Below, in pieces: positions 16,097-25,010 of a DNA stretch of 64,000 bases. The DNA is from Peribacillus tepidiphilus (GTDB taxonomy: Bacteria > Bacillota > Bacilli > Bacillales > DSM-1321). The stretch lies in NCBI RefSeq assembly GCF_009466385.1, contig NZ_WIAQ01000005.1, forward strand, positions 60,968 through 124,967, given 5' to 3'. Position 1 is the stretch's first letter. Every line of letters begins with the position of its first letter. Made by a program: the position numbers and the translations under genes. The notes under the pieces were generated by a model. The model worked only from the letters and a program-made list of their open reading frames with translations. It did not search any database and was not told where the DNA came from.

Positions 16097-16918
16097 ATGC
16101 AATTTCAAAGGATACTTCACGGTTTTTTGATTTCGATCGATCTATGTAAAAATGGATTAAAAAACATTATCGCTATTTCGTTTCTACTCGCTTCTTCTCT
16201 TCTTTTGTTCGGCTGTCAAAAAGAAGAAAAAGTTCATCTTACGGTTTCTGCTGCTGCAAGTATGACAGATGCCATGAAAGAAATCAGCAAGGAATACCAG
16301 AAGCTGCATCCAGAAGTTTCACTATCCTTTAACTTTGGCTCGAGCGGGGTACTCAAGCAGCAAATCAAGCAGGGAGCTCCAGTTGATGTTTTTATGGCTG
16401 CAGATGAAAAGCATGTGGAGGTTCTTATTGAAGAGGGTTCTATAAAGAAAGAGGACTTTAAAAAGCTGGTGTCAAATGAGTTAATACTTGTAGCTTCACC
16501 ATCTCATAAGGTTAAGAACTTACGTGAAATTCAAAGGCTCCAAAGGATCTCAATCGGAACCCCTGAAACGGTGCCAGCAGGAAGATATGCAAAAGAAGTA
16601 CTTGAAAACGAACATATGTGGGAAGAACTGAAATCGAAGTTGATTTTCGCAAAGGACGTCAAGCATGTATTGTCCTTAGTAGAATCCGGCAATGTGGACG
16701 CAGGCTTTGTGTATAAGTCCGACTTGGTTTCAATTAAAAAAGAACTAGAAACAGTACCTATCGATCATCATTTATACTCTAAAATCCTTTATACAGGAGG
16801 AGTGTTTAAACATTCATTTCAATATGAAGAGGCCAAAAGATTCCTGGAATTTTTAACAACGGATGCAGCGAGACATATTTTTAGAAAACACGGTTTCACG
16901 GATGTAGGAAGAGAATGA
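16097..16918 (+). CDS. modA: Molybdate ABC transporter substrate-binding lipoprotein
   Basis: A 273-aa ModA-type periplasmic-fold binding protein. A long signal region ends in the lipobox LLLFGC, followed by LTVSAAASMTDAMKEISKEY, FNFGSSGVLKQQIKQGAPVDVFMAA and the VESGNVDAGFVYKSD hinge, all characteristic of ModA. It captures molybdate (or tungstate) outside the membrane. The ATG at 16097 follows GAAAGGG; a TTG 18 bp upstream is possible. It overlaps modB by 4 bp. The N-terminus before the lipobox is longer than usual, about 50 residues. Confidence 0.9.
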   Translation: MQFQRILHGFLISIDLCKNGLKNIIAISFLLASSLLLFGCQKEEKVHLTVSAAASMTDAMKEISKEYQKLHPEVSLSFNFGSSGVLKQQIKQGAPVDVFMAADEKHVEVLIEEGSIKKEDFKKLVSNELILVASPSHKVKNLREIQRLQRISIGTPETVPAGRYAKEVLENEHMWEELKSKLIFAKDVKHVLSLVESGNVDAGFVYKSDLVSIKKELETVPIDHHLYSKILYTGGVFKHSFQYEEAKRFLEFLTTDAARHIFRKHGFTDVGRE

Positions 16919-17574
16919 TGAATGAATTTTGGTCACCTGTTATTCTGTCTGTAAAGATAGCATGTATTTCCTCCGTCTTGGTGCTCGTTCTCGGTATTTT
17001 AGCTGCAAAGTGGATGAGGAACGATAAAGGGAAAAAAATCTTTTTGGAAATCCTTTTTTTGCTTCCGCTTGTGTTGCCACCTTCTGTCGTAGGTTTTCTT
17101 TTAATTATAATTTTTGGTCATAACAGCCCTGTGGGCAAATTATTCACATGGATCTTTAATCAGCCAATCATGTTCACAATGGGAGCTGCTGTTATAGCTT
17201 CTACAGTCGTTGCATTTCCGCTAATGTATCAATCGGCTAAAGCAGGCTTCCAATCCATAGATAAAGATATTGAAGATGCTGGTAGGGTCGATGGGGGAAA
17301 TGAAGGAAAAGTATTTTTCTATATTACCTTACCATTGTCTTTGCGGTTCATCATGACCGGATTTATATTAAGCTTTGCGCGGGCGATGGGGGAATTTGGG
17401 GCAACTTTGATGTTTGCCGGTAATATTCCCGGGAAGACCCAAACGATTCCGACAGCTGTGTATATTGCTTTTGAGTCGGGACATACCCGAACTGCATGGC
17501 TATGGGTTGCGATGATGATTGCCATTTCATTTATTATGCTGTTGATTATACAAGTATTAAAGGATAAAGAGTAG
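16915..17574 (+). CDS. modB: Molybdate ABC transporter permease
   Basis: A 219-aa permease with five to six membrane helices and the binding-protein-dependent transport loop EDAGRVDGGNEGKVFFYITLPL. ARAMGEFGATLMFAGNIPGKTQTIPTA-type sequence near the C-terminus is diagnostic for ModB; only part is quoted here because the motif is long (about residues 155-185). It starts at ATGATGA overlapping the modA stop. No modC ATPase gene follows; a terminator comes directly after. B. subtilis has a similar modAB pair without modC, so an unlinked ATPase probably serves it. Confidence 0.92.
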   Translation: MMNEFWSPVILSVKIACISSVLVLVLGILAAKWMRNDKGKKIFLEILFLLPLVLPPSVVGFLLIIIFGHNSPVGKLFTWIFNQPIMFTMGAAVIASTVVAFPLMYQSAKAGFQSIDKDIEDAGRVDGGNEGKVFFYITLPLSLRFIMTGFILSFARAMGEFGATLMFAGNIPGKTQTIPTAVYIAFESGHTRTAWLWVAMMIAISFIMLLIIQVLKDKE

Positions 17575-17615
17575 AGCTTTCTACAATGATGACAATTGTG
17601 TGAAAGCTCTTTTTT
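17574..17615 (+). terminator. Intrinsic terminator after modAB
   Basis: GAGCTTTC (17574-17581) pairs with GAAAGCTC (17602-17609), followed by TTTTTT. The stem begins at the last base of the modB stop codon, so modC is not part of this operon. Confidence 0.88.
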
Positions 17616-17713
17616 ATTATTAAAAATTTCCATTTTATCCATTGCAACCTAGATATGTTTTTTTTACGTTATGAATGTACACATGAGGAGAACAGAAAAA
17701 AAGGGGATTGGAA

Positions 17714-18295
17714 ATGAAAAGAAGAATCATCATTTCGTTGTTTTGTATGGTTTTCATTTTATTTGCATCGGCGGGATGCTCTAAGGAAATCCCAAATAGA
17801 CTGAATTGGGAAGTAGAGGATTTTACCTATACGGATCAAGATGGTGAGAAATTCTCTTTAGCTCATTTGAGAGGAAAGGTATGGGTAGCAGATTTTATTT
17901 TTACGAATTGCTCGACTGTTTGTCCGCCAATGACAGCAAATATGGCGAAGCTAAAAGAGCTGGTTGAAAAGGAAAAATTAGATGTTCATTTTGTTTCTTT
18001 TTCTGTAGATCCTGAAGTAGATACGCCTGACAGGTTAAAAGAATACGGAAAAAAATTCACTGATGATTTATCCAACTGGACGTTCTTAACAGGTTATTCC
18101 CAAGAAGAAATCATTCGTATGGTACGAAACAGTTTTAAAGCCATTGTAGAAAAAGAAGAGGGAAATAATCAGGTTGGTCATGCCACTTATTTTTATTTGG
18201 TGGATCAGGAAGGAAAGATCGTTCGGTACTACAAAGGAGAAAAAGATGTGCCATATGAGGAAATTGTGGAGCATATAAAAATCATTCAAGAGTAA
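17714..18295 (+). CDS. SCO1/SenC-family copper-binding thioredoxin-fold lipoprotein
   Basis: A 193-aa Sco protein (YpmQ-like). The signal ends in the lipobox ASAGC with the acylated cysteine near residue 22. The thioredoxin-like domain carries the metal-binding CSTVC (Cys66 and Cys70) and His156 in VGHATYF, the three ligands of the Sco copper site. It is expected to help deliver copper to the CuA centre of cytochrome c oxidase on the outer membrane face. The ATG at 17714 follows AAGGGG; a TTG two codons upstream is less likely. Confidence 0.92.
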   Translation: MKRRIIISLFCMVFILFASAGCSKEIPNRLNWEVEDFTYTDQDGEKFSLAHLRGKVWVADFIFTNCSTVCPPMTANMAKLKELVEKEKLDVHFVSFSVDPEVDTPDRLKEYGKKFTDDLSNWTFLTGYSQEEIIRMVRNSFKAIVEKEEGNNQVGHATYFYLVDQEGKIVRYYKGEKDVPYEEIVEHIKIIQE

Positions 18296-18409
18296 ATTGT
18301 TACAAAATTATAAAAAATAGGTCTAACGGCACATTTTTTGAAGGTGAATGAATAGGGCATATAGAATAGATTATTTTGGTACTTTATTTTAGATAGGGGC
18401 TGAATACTC

Positions 18410-18805
18410 TTGGAAAACAACTTGAAGGTGTTAATTTGCGATGATTCTGTCTTAATCCGCAAAAAGTTAAGAGGCACATTGGAAAAATGCAAGTGCAAAG
18501 AAATTTTTGATGCGGAAAATGGAACAGTAGCTGTCGAAATGGCTAAAGAGCATAAGCCGGATCTGGTTTTTATGGATATTGTAATGCCGGACAAGGACGG
18601 AATAGAGGCTTTAAAGGAAATTAAAGAATTTGATGAAAATATTAAGATAGTCATGGCTAGCTCTGCGGGTACCCAGGCTCATTTAAAGAAAGCTCTTGAA
18701 CACGGTGCTTTTGATTTCATCCAAAAGCCTGTCACTTTAGAAGCGGTTGCTGCGATCATTGAAAAGCTTTTGCTTGAGAAGAAAGAGGGGAGCATGAATG
18801 TTTAG
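18410..18805 (+). CDS. CheY-like single-domain response regulator
   Basis: A 131-aa receiver domain with no output domain. The acidic pair is Asp11-Asp12, the phosphoacceptor Asp56 lies in VFMDIVMPDKDG, and the conserved Lys is in FIQKPVT. The start is TTG after AGGGG. It overlaps the next gene, a CheX-type phosphatase, by 8 bp, so the two likely form a signalling unit in which the downstream protein dephosphorylates this one. No kinase or flagellar genes are nearby, so whether it acts on flagellar motors or another target is open. Confidence 0.88.
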   Translation: MENNLKVLICDDSVLIRKKLRGTLEKCKCKEIFDAENGTVAVEMAKEHKPDLVFMDIVMPDKDGIEALKEIKEFDENIKIVMASSAGTQAHLKKALEHGAFDFIQKPVTLEAVAAIIEKLLLEKKEGSMNV

Positions 18806-19727
18806 TCAGTTTTTCGGTCACTACCTATTAAACCGAGGTTTAATTAATGCGGATCAACTCAAGGATGCATTAGAACTTCAACAGTCCACTCACGTTAAGC
18901 TGGGTGTTTTAGCTGTGAATGAAGGATTTATGACAAGCAGTCAAGTGGAAGCTGTTCATGAGAAACAAAAGCAGGTCGATAAAAGATTCGGTGAATTAGC
19001 GGTAGAACTAGGTTACTTAACAGAAGAACAAGTGGAAAAAATGCTTTCGACGCAAAAGCACCATCATCTTCAGCTTGCCCAGGCGCTTGTTGACCGTAAA
19101 TATATGACAATTGATGCTTTTTCCCAGGCCTTGGCCACATATAAAAAAGAATACGGATTATCAGATGAAAAATTTGAAGCCATCAAGAGCGGGGACATTG
19201 AAGCGTTGGTTGATAGCTTACTCACAGTTTCTTCCGAAGAGCAAAAGACATACTTTACCGATTATTTGTCTTTATTTGCGAAAAATATGATTCGTTTTAT
19301 TGATGGTCAACTACACTTTGAAATCTCTCCATTAAAAGGTGTATTAGAAGCTGAGTACTATGTTTCTCAAGAAATTACCGGTGAAAAACCACTTTACACT
19401 GCGATTGCTGCAGGTGAAAAAACATTTTTAGCCATGGCTTCAGCCTACGCTGAAGAAGAACTAACAGAGATGGATGAACTGGCTGCAGCTTCTGTGAGCG
19501 AATTTTTAAATTTGCATAATGGAATCTTCCTTGTGAATATGTCCAATATCGGGATCGAATTAGAAATGAAGCCACAACAATTTAAGGAAAAAGTTGAGAT
19601 TACTGGATCTGATACAAGCTATGTCGTTACGGTCTACACTTCAAAAGGCAGCTTTAAGCTGATGCTTTGTGATACCCCTGAGAAATTCCCAAGCTTACGT
19701 GAGTTAACAAGGTCTACAGAAATGTAA
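18798..19727 (+). CDS. CheX-type phosphatase with N-terminal MshEN-like repeats
   Basis: A 309-aa two-part protein. Residues 1-115 carry three helical repeats of the form GxLTxxQVExxLxxQ (GLINADQLKDALELQQ, GFMTSSQVEAVHEKQK, GYLTEEQVEKMLSTQK), like the MshEN/GspE N-terminal domain, which in some proteins binds cyclic di-GMP or nucleotides. Residues about 150-305 resemble CheX/CheC phosphatases, with the active-site pattern SVSEFLN (ExxN) and a VTVYTSKGSFKLMLCDTPE tail. It overlaps the CheY-like gene. Dephosphorylation of that regulator is the inferred role, possibly gated by the N-terminal domain. Confidence 0.75.
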   Translation: MFSQFFGHYLLNRGLINADQLKDALELQQSTHVKLGVLAVNEGFMTSSQVEAVHEKQKQVDKRFGELAVELGYLTEEQVEKMLSTQKHHHLQLAQALVDRKYMTIDAFSQALATYKKEYGLSDEKFEAIKSGDIEALVDSLLTVSSEEQKTYFTDYLSLFAKNMIRFIDGQLHFEISPLKGVLEAEYYVSQEITGEKPLYTAIAAGEKTFLAMASAYAEEELTEMDELAAASVSEFLNLHNGIFLVNMSNIGIELEMKPQQFKEKVEITGSDTSYVVTVYTSKGSFKLMLCDTPEKFPSLRELTRSTEM

Positions 19728-19730
19728 GCA

Positions 19731-19768
19731 AAAAGCTAATCGAAGCGAGTTTTCGATTAGCTTTTTTT
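19731..19768 (+). terminator. Intrinsic terminator
   Basis: AAAGCTAATCGAA pairs with TTCGATTAGCTTT and is followed by a T run; it ends the CheY-CheX unit. Confidence 0.88.
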
Positions 19769-20130
19769 GATGGAACAAATTTTCTTAATGTCACCATAAT
19801 TACTGTAATCTGCAGATTTCCAAATCGTGTCCGCAATTCAAAATCATTCCACCACATTCCTATTTTTTAAAAAGTCTAGAAGCTTGCAAACAAAAATAGG
19901 TCTACACTCCAATCGGTATATTCCTATTACCTTCCCGCTTCCTTTTAGAATAGAACTTTCTTTATAAGAAATACTATCAGCATGAAGCTGAACGATTTAT
20001 ATGACAATATTTTCTTACGGGTTTCAGTAATGATTTGTTCGATAAAAAAACATGCTGTCATCCTAAAAAGAAAATACTCAGTATAGGCTATCTGATGGTT
20101 TAAAAAAATGAAGGGGGAAAGTTTGTATGA
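19769..20130. other. Intergenic DNA, nothing recognised
   Basis: This stretch is AT-rich, with no ribosome binding site followed by a convincing frame and no clear hairpin. I checked for a ydaO/c-di-AMP riboswitch because a K+ channel gene follows and saw no match to its conserved blocks. Confidence 0.4.
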
Positions 20131-20298
20131 ATAGAAAAAAACGATTATTGGATCCTGAAAGAGCGGCTCCTTCTTCAAGAGTCCTTAAATTACATTTCAA
20201 TACAAGGAGTTGCCCGACTGACCAAGAGAATCATAATATTCTCGGCAGTAATTGAACTATTAGGAGCCATTCTACTCTCTATAAGATTTTCCTTCTGA
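20131..20298 (+). pseudogene. KtrB/TrkH gene fragment
   Basis: A 55-codon open stretch ending in TGA encodes KERLLLQESLNYISIQGVAR, then LTKRIIIFSAVIELLGAILL. It aligns directly with KERILIQQSLNQTSLGGVIR and LVKQLFIFAFLIEGIAMI of the intact channel gene 100 bp downstream, but the residues differ enough to come from another KtrB paralogue. It has no start codon and lacks everything upstream and downstream of this region. It is most likely the leftover of a tandem K+ channel gene removed by deletion. Confidence 0.75.
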
Positions 20299-20397
20299 TT
20301 GAAGAAGCTTTAATTTTTTATTTTTAGTAAAAATAGATTGCATTCTTTTGTAACAGGATTATAATTTTTACATCACATATTTAAATGAGGAGATAGT

Positions 20398-21717
20398 ATG
20401 AGATTCAAGCAGGTGAATTTAAGCCCTCCACAAATATTGGTTTTACTATATTTATTTTTCTTGGTAATTGGGACCTTATTGCTGAAACTCCCTATTGCTA
20501 CTACTAAGCCGATTGGGGTGCTTGATGCTCTTTTTACGATTACGTCTGCCATGACCGTCACCGGACTGGTTGTATTTGACACAGGGACAGTTTATACGAC
20601 ATTTGGTGAAGTTGTCATCATGATTTGGATTCAATTAGGTGGATTAGGTATTATGTCCTTTGCTGTTTTGGTTTTTATCATGTTAGGGAAAAAAATCGGT
20701 TTTAAAGAGAGGATTCTAATCCAGCAATCTCTGAATCAAACATCTCTTGGCGGGGTCATTCGTCTAGTTAAACAGCTTTTCATTTTTGCCTTTTTAATTG
20801 AAGGAATTGCTATGATCTGCCTGGCTACAGTATGGGTTCCTGAATTCGGATGGGGAAAGGGTTTGTATTTCAGTTTATTCCATTCCATTTCAGCCTTCAA
20901 TAATGCAGGATTCGGATTACTTCCCGATAATCTTATGAGATACGTAGGTAATCCTGTAATCAATATTGTCATAACCCTTTTATTTATTATAGGTGGAATA
21001 GGCTTTACTGTATTGGTTGATTTATGGACGAAGCCAAGTTTTCGAAAGCTTTCTCTTCACTCTAAATTAATGATTATTGGAACATTTATTCTGAATGTAG
21101 TTGCCATGATCGTCATATTTCTATTAGAAAAAGATAATCCTGCCACAATTGGAGGACTTTCAGGACTGGATCAATTCTGGGCTTCTTATTTTCAGGCAGT
21201 TAGCCCGAGAACGGCAGGATTTAATACGATCGATATCACACAAATTGAAGATGCAACTGCATTTTTCATGTGTCTGTTGATGTTTATTGGGGCAGGAAGT
21301 GCTTCTACAGGCGGAGGTATTAAGCTTACAACTTTTTTAGTCATTGTCTTTTCAGTGATTACCTATTTAAAGGGTAATGAGAAGCTTGTGGTGAGAAAAC
21401 GAATGATTTCCACTGAAATTGTTCATAAATCTCTTTCCATTTCAACAATGAGTTTCTTGTTTGTGTTTTTGGCAGTATTTATAATGACAATTAGCGAGAA
21501 AGCAAATTTTGTCGTCATATTGTTTGAAGTTTTATCAGCATTTGGAACGGTCGGTCTTTCTATGGGTCTGACTTATGAGTTAACATGGGTAGGAAAGGTC
21601 ATTTTGATTTTTATGATGTTTCTTGGTAAGATTGGTCCGTTGACATTGGTGTTTACATTAGCTAAACCTCACAAGGAGCGAATCGGCTATCCGTCAGAGG
21701 ATGTGCTAGCGGGCTAA
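20398..21717 (+). CDS. KtrB/TrkH-family potassium channel subunit
   Basis: A 439-aa membrane protein with the four M1-P-M2 repeats of KtrB/KtrD. Selectivity-filter glycines are visible in SAMTVTGLVVFDTG, SAFNNAGFGL, VSPRTAGFNTID and SAFGTVGLSMG. A flexible Gly/Ser-rich loop (IGAGSASTGGGIKLT) interrupts the third M2 helix, as in KtrB. It imports K+ (coupled to Na+ in some homologues) as a dimer on a cytoplasmic KtrA/C ring. No ktrA/ktrC gene is adjacent, as with B. subtilis ktrD. The ATG follows GAGGAGATAGT. A fragment of a second copy precedes it. Confidence 0.92.
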   Translation: MRFKQVNLSPPQILVLLYLFFLVIGTLLLKLPIATTKPIGVLDALFTITSAMTVTGLVVFDTGTVYTTFGEVVIMIWIQLGGLGIMSFAVLVFIMLGKKIGFKERILIQQSLNQTSLGGVIRLVKQLFIFAFLIEGIAMICLATVWVPEFGWGKGLYFSLFHSISAFNNAGFGLLPDNLMRYVGNPVINIVITLLFIIGGIGFTVLVDLWTKPSFRKLSLHSKLMIIGTFILNVVAMIVIFLLEKDNPATIGGLSGLDQFWASYFQAVSPRTAGFNTIDITQIEDATAFFMCLLMFIGAGSASTGGGIKLTTFLVIVFSVITYLKGNEKLVVRKRMISTEIVHKSLSISTMSFLFVFLAVFIMTISEKANFVVILFEVLSAFGTVGLSMGLTYELTWVGKVILIFMMFLGKIGPLTLVFTLAKPHKERIGYPSEDVLAG

Positions 21718-21749
21718 TTGAATGCATAAAGTAGAAGGGAATTAAAGAT

Positions 21750-22784
21750 ATGCTTCTGCGTTGGTTGTTAAGACTTGTTATCGTATTGTTCATATTTTGG
21801 CTGCTGCCTTATTCATGGACTTTAATTCTAGCATTTCTATCGGCTTTATTATTGGAAGGTCTCGTTGTATTTTTACAAAAGAAATTTACGATTAAAAGAT
21901 CTCTGTCGGTGTTAATTAGCTTTCTTTTGTATATAGGGGGACTCTGTACCGTCCTATATTTGTTTGTTTCTGTCATAATCCAGCAAATCATCACGTTGTC
22001 TGAGACTTTACCGGGCTTTATCAAGAATATTTACTATACAGTCATTCTTCCGACGATTCGGAAATGGGAAACCTATTCCCAAAATCTTCCGAAAGATGTT
22101 ATACAGTCAATCGAGGATATGATGGAGAAAGGAATTTCTTCATTAGAAATATTCTTCCGAGACTTGATTGAGCGTCTGTTGCAGCTTGTCACAGTATTAC
22201 CGGGGTTTATGATTGAACTCTTGATTTACTTAATTGCGCTTTTCTTAATTAGCTTAGAGCTACCAAATATTAAGAAAAAAGTAAAAGGTTTGTTTCAAGA
22301 GAAAACCTACGAAAAACTATCTATTGTCTATAGTGATTTAATAAAGGCAGGGTTGGGTTTCATTAAAGCTCAAGTGGTTTTAAGTATCATTACTTTTATG
22401 ATGGCGTATTGCGGATTATTACTATTACGTGTTCCATACACACTATTACTGTCCTTATTAATTGTTGTGGTAGATATTTTACCTATTTTGGGGACCGGCT
22501 CCGTGCTTGTTCCGTGGGCAGTAGTTGCCATTTTTCAAGGGAATCAAAATCTTGGGATTGGTTTGATTGCACTCTTCTTCGTTATTACGGTTGTCAGAAG
22601 GATTGTAGAGCCAAAGGTTTTATCAGCAAACATGGGCCTAAGCCCTCTGGCAGCTTTGGTAAGCTTGTACCTTGGATTTAAAATCCTTGGCTTTGCTGGA
22701 TTATTTATAGGCCCAGCCCTTGTGATCGTTTATGAAGCGCTTAAAAAATCAGGGGTCATCAAGGTTAATCGAGTGATCATGTAA
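21750..22784 (+). CDS. AI-2E/YtvI-type membrane permease
   Basis: A 344-aa protein of the AI-2 exporter (UPF0118) family: N-terminal pair of helices, a third helix near residue 70, a long amphipathic soluble segment (about 95-155), then five C-terminal helices including VVDILPILGTGSVLVPWA and the signature RRIVEPKVLSANMGLSPLA. In B. subtilis the closest named type is the sporulation membrane protein YtvI; other members are transporters of unclear cargo. It starts 32 bp after the K+ channel gene and may be co-transcribed. The ATG has only a modest AGAAGGGAA site upstream. Confidence 0.85.
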   Translation: MLLRWLLRLVIVLFIFWLLPYSWTLILAFLSALLLEGLVVFLQKKFTIKRSLSVLISFLLYIGGLCTVLYLFVSVIIQQIITLSETLPGFIKNIYYTVILPTIRKWETYSQNLPKDVIQSIEDMMEKGISSLEIFFRDLIERLLQLVTVLPGFMIELLIYLIALFLISLELPNIKKKVKGLFQEKTYEKLSIVYSDLIKAGLGFIKAQVVLSIITFMMAYCGLLLLRVPYTLLLSLLIVVVDILPILGTGSVLVPWAVVAIFQGNQNLGIGLIALFFVITVVRRIVEPKVLSANMGLSPLAALVSLYLGFKILGFAGLFIGPALVIVYEALKKSGVIKVNRVIM

Positions 22785-22833
22785 AAGCAATGAACAAACT
22801 CATCTCACTTTTGTTAAGTAAACAAAACGAAAA

Positions 22834-22868
22834 AAACAATCTAGTCTCACTGACAAGATTGTTTTTTT
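22834..22868 (+). terminator. Intrinsic terminator
   Basis: AAACAATCT pairs with AGATTGTTT, followed by TTTT; it ends the KtrB-YtvI-like unit. Confidence 0.85.
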
Positions 22869-22873
22869 ACGTT

Positions 22874-23008
22874 TTAAAATTTATGAGTTTGAACGTTCGA
22901 AACCTTTCTTCCTTTGCCGCTGCATTGTGGGCAAGCACGAGAAAAAAACTGTAGAAAAGAGACTTTTCCTTTCCCTTTGCATTCTTGACATATTTCTATG
23001 TATTTCAA
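22874..23008 (-). CDS. Tiny zinc-finger-like protein with two CxxCxGxG motifs (1)
   Basis: A 44-aa peptide beginning with TTG after GGAGTGAGGA. It carries CQECKGKG and CPQCSGKG separated by 15 residues, the DnaJ central-domain arrangement that binds one Zn2+ through four cysteines. The rest is basic. A similar 47-aa peptide is at 26862-27005, so a small family is present. The YuiA-type small zinc-finger proteins of Bacillus are the nearest comparison. Function is unknown; a role in redox or chaperone-like binding is inference only. Confidence 0.7.
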   Translation of the reverse strand: MKYIEICQECKGKGKVSFLQFFSRACPQCSGKGRKVSNVQTHKF

Positions 23009-23142
23009 AATCCTCACTCCTTCTGGTTGCTGCAAATAATTCAGTCTACTAATTTTTACAATTCATTATATTTCTTAGTATAAACCCGGCAATGTTTTAT
23101 CATTCAGCTAAATGAAAAAATCCTAGTGGAGTTTAAATAAGG

Positions 23143-23174
23143 TCTAAAAAGCCCTGCTCCAAATCGAGCAGGGC
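23143..23174 (-). terminator. Intrinsic terminator of the second MpfA-like gene
   Basis: GCCCTGCTC (23151-23159) pairs with GAGCAGGGC (23166-23174). Read on the minus strand it is followed by TTTTTAGA, 8 bp after the stop codon. Confidence 0.88.
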
Positions 23175-23181
23175 TTAGTGT

Positions 23182-24534
23182 TTAAGAAACAATTTCTGTT
23201 TTTTCTGTTATTGGAAGTGCTTTCGTTTCTGAAAATTCTTCAGCTAATTTGGTTACTTCCACATAGCGGATATGGTGTTCTTCCATATCTTTAATTTTGA
23301 AGCAATAAGGCCCGTGGGTAATGACATCGCCTTGTTTTGCTTCATAGTTTTCTGTCAAGATCCAACCACCAATTGTATCGATATCCTCATCGTCAATTTC
23401 CGTTCCAAGAAGGTCATTGACCTGGCTAATGAGAACCTTAGCATCAATAATATAATGATTGTCTTTAATTTTCCGGATCTCTGCCACTTCATCGAGGTCA
23501 AACTCATCGCGGATTTCACCGACAATTTCCTCTAATATATCTTCAACTGTAACTAAACCTGAAGTACCACCGTACTCATCCATCAGAATGGCCATATGGA
23601 TTCGTTCTTTTTGCATTTTTAAGAGCAAGTCATGGATTGGAACTGTATCAATTATTCGAATAATCGGTCGTATATAAGGCTCAATCGGCAAAGCGGCAAA
23701 GTTTTTAACCGTGAGCATATCCGTGAATAGCTCTTTAACGTTAATCATCCCGATCACATGGTCTTTATCACCGTCTATGATCGGATAGCGAGTAAATTTT
23801 TCCTCTTTAACAATTGAAAGGAACGTTTCCATCGTATCATTTTTTGATAAGGTTACAATTTCTGTACGAGGAACCATGATTTCTTTAGCAATTCGGTCAT
23901 CAAATTCAAAAATCTTATTTACATATTTAAATTCGGACTGGTTTATTTCTCCACTTTTATAGCTTTCAGAGAGTATTATGCGAAGTTCTTCCTCCGAATG
24001 GGCAAGCTCATGTTCAGATGCTGGTTTTAAACCGAACATTCTAATTACCATTCTTGCTGAGTTATTAAGGACCCATATGAACGGATACAATATTTTATAA
24101 AATAAAATTAAAGGCTTAGCAGTAAGAAGAGTAACTTTTTCAGCTTTTTGTATGGCTAACGTCTTAGGTGCCAGTTCACCCACCACTACATGAATAAAAG
24201 TAATGATAGCAAAAGCAATGCCAAAACTTAGAATCTGGGAAACAGAAGAGGGAATGTTGAATTCCTCGAAAAGAGGATGAAGCAATCCTTCAACTGTCGA
24301 TTCACCAAGCCAACCAAGACCTAAAGCAGTAATGGTAATACCAAGCTGACAGGCTGATAAATATTCATCGAGGTTAGTCGTTACAATTCTTGCTGATACT
24401 GCCCCACTTTTACCTTCTTCAATCAACTGATCGATTCTAGAGCTCCTTACCTTCACAATCGCAAACTCTGCGGCTACGAAAAAAGCCGTTAAAGCAATTA
24501 AAATGGCTACAATAACCAAGTTTAATATGTCCAA
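23182..24534 (-). CDS. MpfA-like CNNM/CorC-family protein (paralogue 2)
   Basis: A 450-aa protein from the TTG at 24534, with CNNM membrane domain (residues 1 to about 190), two CBS domains ([20 protein letters not shown] and [20 protein letters not shown]) and a C-terminal CorC/HlyC domain. It is closely similar to the protein at 13440-14771. The predicted role is Mg2+ export or tolerance. The start is placed at TTG ([12 protein letters not shown]), matching the paralogue's [12 protein letters not shown]. An upstream in-frame TTG at 24582 would sit inside the strong GGGAGGTGA site and is rejected. A stem-loop separates that site from the start. Confidence 0.9.
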   Translation of the reverse strand: MDILNLVIVAILIALTAFFVAAEFAIVKVRSSRIDQLIEEGKSGAVSARIVTTNLDEYLSACQLGITITALGLGWLGESTVEGLLHPLFEEFNIPSSVSQILSFGIAFAIITFIHVVVGELAPKTLAIQKAEKVTLLTAKPLILFYKILYPFIWVLNNSARMVIRMFGLKPASEHELAHSEEELRIILSESYKSGEINQSEFKYVNKIFEFDDRIAKEIMVPRTEIVTLSKNDTMETFLSIVKEEKFTRYPIIDGDKDHVIGMINVKELFTDMLTVKNFAALPIEPYIRPIIRIIDTVPIHDLLLKMQKERIHMAILMDEYGGTSGLVTVEDILEEIVGEIRDEFDLDEVAEIRKIKDNHYIIDAKVLISQVNDLLGTEIDDEDIDTIGGWILTENYEAKQGDVITHGPYCFKIKDMEEHHIRYVEVTKLAEEFSETKALPITEKTEIVS

Positions 24535-24541
24535 ATAGTCT

Positions 24542-24579
24542 TCCTTATCCCGCCATTTCGCGAGAAAGGAGTCACCTCC
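24542..24579 (-). promoter_or_regulatory. Stem-loop between Shine-Dalgarno and TTG start (second case)
   Basis: GGAGG (24575-24579, minus strand) lies 40 nt before the TTG. Positions 24542-24570 fold into an 11-bp stem with one bulge and one G-U pair around a 6-nt loop. Removing the 29-nt hairpin gives 11 nt spacing, identical to the paralogue. The 3' arm contains AAGGA, which could itself act as a ribosome binding site if unfolded. Confidence 0.65.
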
Positions 24580-25010
24580 CAAGGATTAAAAATCAAATTT
24601 TCATTTTCTTGCATTTTGTTATGTTCTCATTTGTTTAAATATAAACCAGAGGCAAAAGGGTCAACAGTCCATTTGAGATGGGTTATATTATGAAACTATA
24701 AAGTTAGGATTCTCGAATGGACACAGTTCATATTACCTTATTTTTACAGCCCCAATTACATCACCTCTGTACGTTGTTAAGATAAAAATAATTATAGAAA
24801 AACTTGAACTCTCAGTCAAACTCACTATGCGAGATGGATCCAAAGTTTATTACATTTATATGGGAAAATCATTCTCAATAGTCACGGTTTTTAAAGGAAT
24901 TATATAACATTTTTGATTTTAAAAAAAATATTGGAAAAATACGTTCTGTTTCTTTTCGAAAAAAATGTTCTAGTTCACGATTTTTTCACAATTATAGGGT
25001 AACATGAGAA
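24580..25010. other. Intergenic DNA, nothing recognised
   Basis: About 430 bp of AT-rich sequence between divergent genes. It presumably holds both promoters, but I see no distinct operator, hairpin or reading frame with a ribosome binding site. Confidence 0.4.

Noticed and set aside
20127..20255. 42-aa peptide MNRKKRLLDPERAAPSS
   Set aside because: It is an alternative frame of the KtrB fragment, which explains the sequence better.
19769..20397. ydaO (c-di-AMP) riboswitch before the K+ channel gene
   Set aside because: None of the conserved aptamer blocks could be found.
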